From contig JAESTE010000110.1 of NCBI GenBank assembly GCA_016763735.1, positions 1 through 7,946 of the forward strand: a stretch of DNA of 7,946 nucleotides. Reading direction: 5' to 3'. Position 1 is the first letter of the stretch. The number at the start of each line of letters is the position of its first letter. Both the position numbers and the translations under genes were made by a program. The notes under the pieces are model-generated. The model worked only from the letters and a program-made list of their open reading frames with translations. It was not told the DNA's origin and made no database searches. Below, piece after piece: positions 1 through 5,974 of this stretch. The stretch comes from Nitrospinaceae bacterium (lineage in GTDB: Bacteria; Nitrospinota; Nitrospinia; Nitrospinales; VA-1).

Positions 1-101
1 CTGGGATGTGACGCATCATCCGCTTTTTCAGCCGATTTATCAGAACAGGCAAATAAAAAGAAAATCAAAGCCAACAGAGTAATTTTTTGAAAAAAATGCA
101 T
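1..101 (-). CDS. Lipoprotein, N-terminal fragment (runs off left edge)
   Basis: Only the first 33 codons are visible. The start is the ATG read from 101 down to 99, the only ATG, GTG or TTG after the in-frame TGA at 132-134. The peptide opens with a short n-region (MHFFQK) and a hydrophobic stretch (ITLLALIFFLF), then the lipobox LFAC followed by SDKSAEKADD. This is a standard type II signal peptide, so the protein should be lipidated at Cys19 and anchored in the envelope. The residue at +2 is Ser, not Asp, which in enterobacterial sorting rules would favour the outer membrane. No clear Shine-Dalgarno sequence precedes the ATG. A candidate promoter lies 30-57 bp upstream. The gene is divergent from the TPR lipoprotein. 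The mature domain lies outside the window, so no function can be given. Confidence 0.7.
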   Translation of the reverse strand, partial: MHFFQKITLLALIFFLFACSDKSAEKADDASHP

Positions 102-130
102 TGTTTTAACAGGAGTTGTAAAAGGCTGAA

Positions 131-158
131 ATCATAACATTTTAACCGGATTTTACAA
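131..158 (-). promoter_or_regulatory. Candidate sigma70-type promoter for the left-edge lipoprotein
   Basis: Read on the minus strand, TTGTAA (158-153) acts as a possible -35 and TATGAT (136-131) as a -10, with a 16-nt spacer. The -10 matches the consensus in 5 of 6 positions and the -35 in 4 of 6. Transcription would start near 124, giving a leader of about 22 nt before the ATG at 101. Similar hexamers with a 17-nt spacer precede the DUF1566 gene in this window. This rests on pattern matching only. Confidence 0.35.
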
Positions 159-285
159 AAAAAAATGCCCTTCTTTATCCATTTTTGCCCCGCAAGCTCA
201 GAATACTTGCTGAAAAGCCAATATTCTACTCAAAGTTTTCTGCCAAATACCGATAAATAATGGATATAACTTGTTTTGGGGAACT

Positions 286-2685
286 ATGTCTTTAATGGAA
301 ACTGTAAAAAACCGATTTACTCAAATCAGCATTTTTATTCTCATTGCGTTAGTAGGAATGAGTTGCACCTCTGTGAAGAAAAATTTCCTGGGAGCAAAAA
401 ACAGTATAGTTACCTCGGTGAAAAAAACTTTTCAGGGAACGAAGAATAGTATCGTTTCCGTTGCACAAAAATCCCCCATTACAAGAAACGATAAAGATCA
501 GGATTTTCTATTCGCCCGACATCAATTCAATCGTCGAGATTTTTCGGTATCCGAGTTTTACCTGAAAAAGGCTTTAGCTAATCGCCCAGGAGATATTCGC
601 GCACTTAATTTACTCCCCTGGACTTATTTTTTCCAAAAACGTTTCGACAAGGCACTCATTGCCTTTAGCCAGGCTCACACTTTCAACAAAAGAAACCCCA
701 TCCCCATAATCGGAATGGCTTGGTGTTATTTCAGTCTCAAACGTTATGAAAGAGCCTTGGAAAGTTTTGACCATGCCGAAAGGTTGATGCCAGGATCATA
801 CGAAGTTCACAAGGGGCGGGCTTTCACCTATCTCGAACAAAAGCGGGAAGACCTTGCAAGGCAGGAGTTGCTTCAAATATTTGATGGCAATGAAATCGAA
901 AATATTTTCCATATGTGGAGCCAATGGGGTCAAGACAACCCCGATGCCGTGTGGAAAATTGTACCGTCCAATTCCAATTCAACATCAATCTTTACTTTGC
1001 CGGCTGAACACCCACGCTACCGGAGTGTTCTTTGGGGATTACCTGCAAATGATTATCTACAGGAACTAGACTCGGCATGGAAGACATATCACCATGGAAA
1101 AATTAAAAATGCGATTCATCAATTCGAAGACCTTGCGTTAAGAAGTAACCCCGCTCTGGACGCTGTGAACGGTCTCGCATGGAGCCTGATGAAGGCGAAG
1201 CAAATAAATAAGTCGGAAGAAGTTTTCAAAGAAATTCTTGAACTCTATCCCCAGTTCATTGGTGCATTGAACGGAATGAATGAGATAAAACAAATTAAAA
1301 AACGTCAGGCGGTTTACGTTCAATACTATTTAGACCTTGGGAAGTATCGACTTGCTAAAGAAAAACTCGACGAACTATCGTTCCGCTATAAAAACTGGGC
1401 TCACCCTTACAATCAGCATGGAAAAATATCTCTGGCTAAAAAAGAATATGACCTCGCTAAAGATTATTTCCAAGTAGCTCTTGAAAAAGAGCCGAACAAC
1501 CCAATTGCAGTAAATGGTCTCGAACAGGTTTTAAAGGGTCTCGACAAACATCTTTATAAAGCCGATCAGGCTTTAAAGCAGGGGGACTATAAAACTGCAG
1601 CCTTGATCTATTACGATTATGTGCAGGAAGATGATGATTGGCCTTCAGACAAGTTTGGTACCGCTCATGCTTATAATGGACTAGGCTGGAGTCAGTTCCA
1701 GAAAAAACAATATCGTTACGCAATAAAAAAGTTTATTAAATCCGTACAGCACGAAGATTATAAAATAGACGCCTCGAAAGGGCTGGGCTTATCTTTATTC
1801 GCGATCAACGAGTTTCAGGATGCCGTCCCTTATCTGGAAACAGCATTGCAACACGACCCAAGTAACAAAGAACTAGGATACAAGCTAGACTGGGCCATTC
1901 TGCAAAGCGAAACACCGCAGGCTGCAAAAGTCTACTTTGAAAAAATATTAAAGGAACACCCCTTATTGGCATCGCCTTATATGGCACTGGGCTGGGTTCA
2001 CTATAAACATGGAAACCCGGATCTCGCGATCGAGTATTTTCTGAAAGCGATTTCTTTGGATCCCGATTTTGCGATGACAGGGAAATTTATAGAATTGCTT
2101 TCCAGAGAGCGTTTTGGTTGGCAGGTTTACAATTCCTTGGGTTGGACCTACTTTCAGAATGGAAGAAATCACAAAGCAATGCAAATGTTCAAGACCTCGA
2201 TGCAAATTCAACCCAATAGATCTGAAGCACGCAAGGGAATGGGATATATATTTTTTCATCTTGGACGTTTTAGCGAAGCAAAACAAATGTTCGAACAATG
2301 CCTGGCTTTGAATCCGACACCCAATCCTGTGTTCGAACTCATCACTGGTAATAATGCCATTGCGCCATTTAAGCTTCAGACTACCGCCCGTACCAAATTG
2401 GGCAAAATATATTTCATAAACGAAGACAACTCTAAAGCCATTGCCCTCTATATGGAAGAATTGAAGCAGCAGCCAAACCAGCCCGACGCCTACGACGGAC
2501 TCGGGTGGGCCTATTTAGAGCAAAACAGAGCCCTGGAAGCCCGAGCGGCGTTTACTATGGCCATCCGTCTAGAGCCCCTCAACAACTCCGCCCAAAAGGG
2601 ATTAAGGCAGGCAAAACAAGCCATCGCCGAAGAAAGACTAGGCCGGAAAACGGCCGCCCTTCCCCTGCAAACGCGTCCAAATTAG
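286..2685 (+). CDS. Large TPR-repeat lipoprotein
   Basis: This protein of about 799 residues is built almost wholly of tetratricopeptide repeats, which form helical-pair scaffolds for protein binding. I chose ATG 286. ATG 295 is equally possible, and an upstream TTG at 271 is less likely; the only SD-like sequence, GGGGA at 278-282, is poorly spaced for either ATG. The N-terminus (VKNRF, then a hydrophobic run ending GMSC) fits a lipoprotein signal with lipidation at Cys27, though Gly-Met at -3/-2 is an unusual lipobox. Residues 28-57 are two tandem 15-residue copies rich in Lys, probably a linker. From about residue 73 to 780 there are roughly a dozen TPR-like units. Many carry the signature G-(L/M)-(A/G)-W in the first helix (143-146, 296-299, 465-468, 738-741; variants ALGW at 567 and SLGW at 617), with AL/AI..F and a closing Pro. 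A less repetitive stretch lies near 205-260. The tail (about 765-799) is basic. It is probably an envelope scaffold, perhaps for assembly or secretion; the partner is unknown. No enzyme domain is visible. Confidence 0.85.
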   Translation: MSLMETVKNRFTQISIFILIALVGMSCTSVKKNFLGAKNSIVTSVKKTFQGTKNSIVSVAQKSPITRNDKDQDFLFARHQFNRRDFSVSEFYLKKALANRPGDIRALNLLPWTYFFQKRFDKALIAFSQAHTFNKRNPIPIIGMAWCYFSLKRYERALESFDHAERLMPGSYEVHKGRAFTYLEQKREDLARQELLQIFDGNEIENIFHMWSQWGQDNPDAVWKIVPSNSNSTSIFTLPAEHPRYRSVLWGLPANDYLQELDSAWKTYHHGKIKNAIHQFEDLALRSNPALDAVNGLAWSLMKAKQINKSEEVFKEILELYPQFIGALNGMNEIKQIKKRQAVYVQYYLDLGKYRLAKEKLDELSFRYKNWAHPYNQHGKISLAKKEYDLAKDYFQVALEKEPNNPIAVNGLEQVLKGLDKHLYKADQALKQGDYKTAALIYYDYVQEDDDWPSDKFGTAHAYNGLGWSQFQKKQYRYAIKKFIKSVQHEDYKIDASKGLGLSLFAINEFQDAVPYLETALQHDPSNKELGYKLDWAILQSETPQAAKVYFEKILKEHPLLASPYMALGWVHYKHGNPDLAIEYFLKAISLDPDFAMTGKFIELLSRERFGWQVYNSLGWTYFQNGRNHKAMQMFKTSMQIQPNRSEARKGMGYIFFHLGRFSEAKQMFEQCLALNPTPNPVFELITGNNAIAPFKLQTTARTKLGKIYFINEDNSKAIALYMEELKQQPNQPDAYDGLGWAYLEQNRALEARAAFTMAIRLEPLNNSAQKGLRQAKQAIAEERLGRKTAALPLQTRPN
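367..456 (+). repeat. Two tandem 45-bp copies within the TPR lipoprotein gene
   Basis: Copy 1 (367-411) encodes TSVKKNFLGAKNSIV and copy 2 (412-456) encodes TSVKKTFQGTKNSIV, identical at 12 of 15 residues. The DNA copies differ at several synonymous sites, so the duplication is not recent. It keeps the reading frame and lies directly after the lipidated cysteine, where it lengthens the linker between membrane anchor and TPR domain. A partial third similarity (SVAQKSP) follows at once. Confidence 0.85.
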
Positions 2686-2895
2686 CTTATATACAAATTA
2701 TTTGCGAAAAATCAAAACTTTCAATTGACACCAGTTACTTTTCGCTTAAAATATATAGCTATCCCACTGGTTGCTAAGGAATTACAGACGCTCAAACTTT
2801 CTGGGGGGGGAGGGGTACCTTGCTCTTTTCGCTGGATAAGTGAAAAGTCGTGGAGTTGGACTCGTTCAACTCCATGATCCCGGTCTTGCCTATCC
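2686..2895. other. Convergent intergenic region with poly-G tract
   Basis: This 210-bp gap lies between the stop codons of the TPR gene and the frameshifted acs. The left half is AT-rich and contains a 7-bp inverted repeat, GCGAAAA (2704-2710) and TTTTCGC (2739-2745), which could be a weak terminator for the TPR gene. The centre holds eight consecutive G (2803-2810), one A and four more G (2812-2815). The right half has two hairpins, listed separately. I find no convincing open reading frame; a 90-codon frame ending here is a shadow of the TPR gene. Confidence 0.5.
2825..2874. terminator. Two adjacent hairpins, candidate bidirectional terminator
   Basis: Hairpin A pairs 2825-2833 with 2839-2847 (9 bp including one G-U on the plus strand, 5-nt loop). 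Hairpin B pairs TGGAGTTG (2851-2858) with CAACTCCA (2867-2874), 8 perfect bp and an 8-nt loop. B lies 22 nt after the acs stop on the minus strand and is followed there by a short U-run (CUUUUC). Neither strand has a long U tract, so this is a weak or non-canonical terminator. The position between two convergent genes is the main support. Confidence 0.4.
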
Positions 2896-3207
2896 TCAGG
2901 TTAGATTTCCTGGAAACATCTCTGCGTAAGAAGCCTTCAAGTTTTCCACAACAGAAGGATCGGCTAACGTAGAAATATCTCCCAACTGTTCCGCTTCGTT
3001 AGCCGCTATTTTCCTTAAGATACGCCGCATGATTTTTCCCGAACGTGTCTTAGGCAAAGCGGGTGCCCATTGGATGACATCGGGAGATGCGATAGGGCCA
3101 ATTTCTTTACGAACAAATTTTATCAACGTTTTTTGTAACTCGTCACTTGCGCTGACACCTTCCATAAGAGAAACGTAGGCATAGATGCCCTGCCCTTTTA
3201 ATCTCAT
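2896..3207 (-). CDS. acs: Acetyl-CoA synthetase, C-terminal part (separated by frameshift)
   Basis: This open frame continues acs after the frameshift at 3196-3199 and is not an independent gene. It encodes the mobile C-terminal domain of the AMP-forming synthetase: KGQGIYAYVSLMEG, then KEIGPIASPDVIQ, then PKTRSGKIMRRILRKIAANE. The last contains the A10 lysine (about residue 617 of the restored protein), which catalyses acetyl-adenylate formation and is the usual target of reversible acetylation in Acs enzymes. The frame stays open upstream to 3246, but codons there are a shifted reading of the N-terminal part. The ATG at 3207 has no Shine-Dalgarno sequence, so separate translation is unlikely. 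The protein ends SYAEMFPGNLT with TGA at 2896-2898. Confidence 0.85.
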   Translation of the reverse strand: MRLKGQGIYAYVSLMEGVSASDELQKTLIKFVRKEIGPIASPDVIQWAPALPKTRSGKIMRRILRKIAANEAEQLGDISTLADPSVVENLKASYAEMFPGNLT

Positions 3208-4885
3208 GCGGAAAACCAACAACAGCCGCTTCTGCAACCGCTTCATGTAAAACCAACGCTGACTCTATTTCTGCCGTACCTATCCGGTGCCCTGAAACAT
3301 TGATGACATCATCAACGCGACCGGTGATCCAGTAATAACCATCTTCATCACGGCGGCACCCATCTCCGGTAAAATAATATCCCGGATAAAGTTTGAAATA
3401 GGTTTCTTCAAATCTCTCATGGTCGCCATAGATCGTCCGCATCTGACCGGGCCAGGGTTCCGCCAAAGCCAATACGCCCGTCACCCCGTTACCTTCAATC
3501 ACCTTGCCTGTTTCCGTTTTAATAACCACAGGTTTGACTCCGAAAAAAGGCAGCGTTGCCGATCCCGGTTTGGTAGGAGTGCATCCCGGCAAAGGTGTGA
3601 TCAAAATTCCCCCTGTTTCCGTTTGCCACCAGGTATCCACAATAGGACATCTACCCTTACCAATATTTTTATGGTACCAACGCCAAGCCTCAGGATTGAT
3701 CGGCTCACCAACAGAGCCAAGAACACGTAAAGTGGAAAGATCGTATTTCGACGGAAAATCATCACCGCAGGACATAAGGGCACGAATCGCCGTAGGAGCC
3801 GTATAAAACTGCGTTACTTTCAACCGGTCAACAACATCCCAGAACCGCCCGGCATCAGGATAGGTCGGTATTCCTTCAAACATAACCGTAGTCGCCCCAT
3901 TTGCCAAAGGACCGTAAACAATGTACGAGTGCCCCGTCACCCATCCTATATCTGCTGTGCACCACCAGATATCACCTTGGTGATAGTCAAATACATACCG
4001 ATGAGTCAGTGCCGTATAAACCATATAACCGGCAGTAGTATGCATAACCCCTTTCGGTTTTCCCGTTGAGCCTGAAGTGTAAAGAATGAACAGCGGATCT
4101 TCCGACTCCATGACTTCGGGTTCGCAAACGGGATCGGCCTTCGACATTTCATCATGCCACCACAAGTCTCTTCCATTCTGCATTACAACAGGAATCTTCT
4201 CACCAACCCTCTGAACCACAACACAGGTTTTGACATGGACCCCTTGTTTTTCAGCAAGGGTCATCGCTTCATCGGCATTTGCTTTTATGGGGACCGGCTT
4301 TGCACCTCGGAATCCGCCATCGGTGGTAATGAGTACAGTGCAAGAGGAATCCACAATTCGATCTGCCAATGCAGTCGCTGAAAAACCGCCAAACACAATC
4401 GAGTGATTAGCACCTATCCTTGCACAAGCCAACATGGCAACGGACAACTCAATAACCATGGGCATATAAATAGAAACACGATCGCCCTTTTTGACTCCGT
4501 GACTTTTCAAGACATTGGCAAACTTGCAAACTTCCCGATGAAGCTCTCTATAAGTCAGGCTTTTGTTTTCCCCGGGTTCATTGCCTTCCCATAAAATAGC
4601 GGTCTGATCGCCTCTTGTTTCAAGATGTCGATCCAGGCAATTAGATGTAATATTGCACTGCCCACCCTTAAACCATTCGATTTGGATATCGCCCTGAGTC
4701 ACATCATAATTATAGGATCGAACCTGATCCCATTTTTTGAACCAGCAAAAGCGTTCTGCCTGTTCCGCCCAAAACTCGTCAGGAGAGTTTATAGAGCGTT
4801 CATACATTTCACGGTATTGCTCCATACTGGCTATGTGAGCTTTGGATGAAACCGATTCAGGAGGATAATAAAGTTCCTCACTCAT
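3143..4885 (-). CDS. acs: Acetyl-CoA synthetase (AMP-forming), N-terminal part of frameshifted acs
   Basis: Acs converts acetate, ATP and CoA to acetyl-CoA, AMP and pyrophosphate through an acetyl-adenylate, in the cytoplasm. The frame encodes 580 residues, of which the first 563 match the family. Motifs in order: N-terminal Acs region with EFWAEQAERFCWFKKWD near 37-53; YRELHREVCKFANVL near 112; ATP P-loop YTSGSTGKPKG (269-279); DTWWQTETGG (417-426), whose Trp pair shapes the small acyl pocket typical of acetate enzymes; YFTGDG and ITGRVDDVINVSGHRIG (504-536), the adenylation hinge and loop. After EIK563 the frame is wrong and ends in 17 unrelated residues. The start ATG at 4885 has a good Shine-Dalgarno GGAG (4897-4894, 8-nt spacing). 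Joining both frames at the A-run gives about 662 residues, normal for Acs. As read, the product lacks the catalytic lysine; either the base is a sequencing error or the gene is broken. Confidence 0.93.
   Translation of the reverse strand: MSEELYYPPESVSSKAHIASMEQYREMYERSINSPDEFWAEQAERFCWFKKWDQVRSYNYDVTQGDIQIEWFKGGQCNITSNCLDRHLETRGDQTAILWEGNEPGENKSLTYRELHREVCKFANVLKSHGVKKGDRVSIYMPMVIELSVAMLACARIGANHSIVFGGFSATALADRIVDSSCTVLITTDGGFRGAKPVPIKANADEAMTLAEKQGVHVKTCVVVQRVGEKIPVVMQNGRDLWWHDEMSKADPVCEPEVMESEDPLFILYTSGSTGKPKGVMHTTAGYMVYTALTHRYVFDYHQGDIWWCTADIGWVTGHSYIVYGPLANGATTVMFEGIPTYPDAGRFWDVVDRLKVTQFYTAPTAIRALMSCGDDFPSKYDLSTLRVLGSVGEPINPEAWRWYHKNIGKGRCPIVDTWWQTETGGILITPLPGCTPTKPGSATLPFFGVKPVVIKTETGKVIEGNGVTGVLALAEPWPGQMRTIYGDHERFEETYFKLYPGYYFTGDGCRRDEDGYYWITGRVDDVINVSGHRIGTAEIESALVLHEAVAEAAVVGFPHEIKRAGHLCLRFSYGRCQRK
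3196..3199 (-). other. Frameshift site in acs (four-A run)
   Basis: On the minus strand the sequence reads ATT AAA AGG GCA in the N-terminal frame. Removing one A gives ATT AAA GGG CAG GGC ATC, restoring the family sequence EIKGQGIYAYV without losing a residue. One extra base in the AAAA run therefore explains the break completely. No stop codon lies at the junction; the wrong frame continues for 17 codons to 3143. Confidence 0.88.
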
Positions 4886-4936
4886 TTTTCAATCTCCAGT
4901 TAAAACGCATATCGTAGGGACCACTTGCCATTAGGA

Positions 4937-4996
4937 ACCCCCCTTAGCCCTCCTTGACAGGGGGGAATTGATCTTCCCTCTGATAAGGAGGGGGGT
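4937..4996. repeat. C/G-rich inverted-repeat element between acs and the DUF1566 gene
   Basis: A compact palindromic element. ACCCCCC (4937-4943) is complementary to GGGGGGT (4990-4996). Inside are hairpin 1, pairing 4948-4954 with 4959-4965 (one G-U, 4-nt loop TGAC), and hairpin 2, pairing 4973-4980 with 4988-4995 (two G-U, 7-nt loop). The C-run / G-run / GAATTG / CCCTC / TGATAAGGAGG layout resembles short dispersed repeats I recall from intergenic regions of several environmental Gram-negative genomes, where they occur in many copies. Only one copy is in this window, so its repeat nature is inferred. It starts 6 bp past the DUF1566 stop and ends about 50 bp before the acs start, so it may act as a terminator or mRNA stabiliser between them. 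Confidence 0.55.
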
Positions 4997-5001
4997 GCCA
5001 T

Positions 5002-5433
5002 TTATATATTGCGAACCGCCCTCGCCGCTTCTGTTAAAGTCCATAGTCCTTCAGGATGGTTGAATTCACCATCTCTAATATTTAAAATCCATGTTCGCAT
5101 TTTACCTCTCACCTGCTGTGCAACCATGGAAAACCCGCCGCCGGGAGCAAATTTATCGCTGATATGAATCGTCTTACTAAATTGGTCAGTATTGGTAAAA
5201 GCTTCGTTATACAAGGTTGACATTTCATCCTTACCCGGTAAACGCCAATCATCGAAACCTGCAAATTTATTTTCACTCAACTCGCGTGCATAGTCTTTGC
5301 TTTCCTGATAATTGACCCATTTTTTTAAATCGTTCATGGAATCCGTTTTACTCCACATCAACCCATGCTTTTTTGAGGTAACCGTTCCATCACCGTTATC
5401 TACAAAATCATTATTTATGTCTTCAGTGTTCAT
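5002..5433 (-). CDS. DUF1566 / Lcl-domain protein, small and cytoplasmic
   Basis: The 143-residue protein is a single DUF1566 (Lcl C-terminal-like) domain. Diagnostic pieces in order are FVDNGDGTVT (10-19), GLMW (24-27), a Trp plus Tyr/Ala helix (39-52, the usual A..Y...L segment), AGFDDWRLPGKDEM (58-71), and a closing RAVR (138-141), where the family normally ends with a VRC/VR strand. The family is related to C-type-lectin-like folds; its molecular role is mostly unknown. Most relatives are exported or repeated in larger proteins, but this one has no signal peptide, no membrane helix and no cysteine. ATG 5433 is preceded by GGATAAAGT, a weak SD. It is same-strand with acs but separated by the 4937-4996 repeat, and has its own candidate promoter inside an inverted repeat upstream. 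Confidence 0.8.
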   Translation of the reverse strand: MNTEDINNDFVDNGDGTVTSKKHGLMWSKTDSMNDLKKWVNYQESKDYARELSENKFAGFDDWRLPGKDEMSTLYNEAFTNTDQFSKTIHISDKFAPGGGFSMVAQQVRGKMRTWILNIRDGEFNHPEGLWTLTEAARAVRNI

Positions 5434-5465
5434 ACTTTATCCAGGGAATTCAAGAGTAACTAAAA

Positions 5466-5509
5466 GTAATAAGGAAATAATTGTTATAAAATATCATTTC
5501 ACTTATTAC
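5466..5509. promoter_or_regulatory. Imperfect palindrome around the DUF1566 promoter, candidate operator
   Basis: GTAATAAG (5466-5473) followed by GAAAT (5474-5478) is complementary to ATTTC (5496-5500) and CTTATTAC (5502-5509), giving 13 paired bases with a single unpaired A at 5501 and 17 bases between the arms. The arms bracket the predicted -10 and the right arm covers most of the predicted -35 of the minus-strand gene. Such placement fits a repressor site or, less likely, a transcript hairpin. No regulator gene is adjacent, apart from the uncharacterised neighbours themselves. Confidence 0.4.
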
Positions 5510-5511
5510 AA
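5483..5511 (-). promoter_or_regulatory. Candidate sigma70-type promoter for the DUF1566 gene
   Basis: On the minus strand TTGTAA (5511-5506) and TATAAC (5488-5483) are separated by exactly 17 nt. The -10 matches the consensus in 5 of 6 positions and the -35 in 4 of 6. Transcription would begin near 5476, leaving a leader of about 42 nt before ATG 5433. The surrounding DNA is strongly AT-rich, which raises the chance of accidental matches. Confidence 0.4.
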
Positions 5512-5593
5512 AAGCAATGGACAAAAACTTTTTATACCATAGACTGGGGTTTACAAGGGTTATTCCAATCATAAAAAAAACATCACAGAAAAA

Positions 5594-5974
5594 ATGTCGC
5601 AAAAAACATTCCAGGTTTTATTGACTCATTTCGACTGGAACCTGCAAAGGTTGGATGAAGTTCTCAAGCAGGAACAAAGTGATTATTTCAAAGGGGCGGC
5701 CTTGCAACGTTTTGGCCACACCTATGTTATGGCCCTGAAAGTCCTCCGCGCTTTTGCTGAATCGAATAACCTACCCTGCCAAACGGATGAACACTGTTTT
5801 GAAACAGCAATCAGTAGCGGGTGGATGGAAAAACAAACCGACTGGAAAGAAATGGTGGCAGATTATCAGCGTATCAACCAGAAACCGCCACAGGACGCTG
5901 AAACCGTTTATGAAAAATTAGCCACCTTCCATCACACTTTCAGCCAGCTTTTCGCAAAACTGAAGGCCATTTAG
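5594..5974 (+). CDS. HI0074-family nucleotidyltransferase substrate-binding-like protein (orphan, HEPN-type)
   Basis: The 126-residue, probably all-helical protein resembles the HI0074 family, whose members pair with minimal nucleotidyltransferases (MNT) in HEPN/MNT modules. Matching parts are a first helix FDWNLQRLDEVL (13-24), the signature LQRFGHTYVMALKVLRAF (37-54; family form QRFEftyElawK.lk), FETAISSGWM (69-78), the conserved Trp84 in DWKEMVAD, and a last helix YEKLATFHHTFSQLFAKL. The family's next motif, RN..SH.Y, is replaced by YQRINQKPPQDAE: the HEPN Arg-x(4-6)-His pair is not intact. No MNT gene lies on either side, so this is an orphan and probably not an active toxin. The start ATG has only an A-rich leader and no Shine-Dalgarno. 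Its TAG stop interlocks with the TAA of the convergent ITPase gene. Family assignment is likely; function is open. Confidence 0.68.
   Translation: MSQKTFQVLLTHFDWNLQRLDEVLKQEQSDYFKGAALQRFGHTYVMALKVLRAFAESNNLPCQTDEHCFETAISSGWMEKQTDWKEMVADYQRINQKPPQDAETVYEKLATFHHTFSQLFAKLKAI

Noticed and set aside
191..211. GCAAG...CTTGC inverted repeat upstream of the TPR gene
   Set aside because: Five-base arms with a 9-nt loop are expected by chance in this amount of sequence, and no promoter element coincides with it.
271..285. TTG at 271 as start of the TPR lipoprotein
   Set aside because: It has no upstream Shine-Dalgarno sequence, and the GGGGA at 278-282 lies downstream of it. ATG 286 or 295 gives a cleaner signal peptide.
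1457..2298. Minus-strand open frames inside the TPR gene
   Set aside because: The plus strand shows clear TPR periodicity throughout; the antisense frames show no domain or ribosome-binding site.
3419..3806. Overlapping plus-strand open frames of about 100 codons inside acs
   Set aside because: They lie opposite a strongly conserved Acs coding region, have no recognisable domain, and are rich in Arg, Pro and His as expected for antisense shadows.
4914..4932. Sigma54-like TGGCA element upstream of acs on the minus strand
   Set aside because: The GC dinucleotide required 10 bp downstream of the GG is missing, so it does not fit the -24/-12 consensus.
4954..4986. TTGACA at 4954-4959 as a plus-strand promoter
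   Set aside because: It lies inside the C/G-rich palindrome, has no -10 at 16-18 nt, and no plus-strand gene follows.
5550..5577. TTTACA / TAAAAA as promoter for the HI0074-like gene
   Set aside because: The -10 matches in only 4 of 6 positions inside an A-run, and the implied start of transcription is about 10 nt before the ATG; support is too weak to list.
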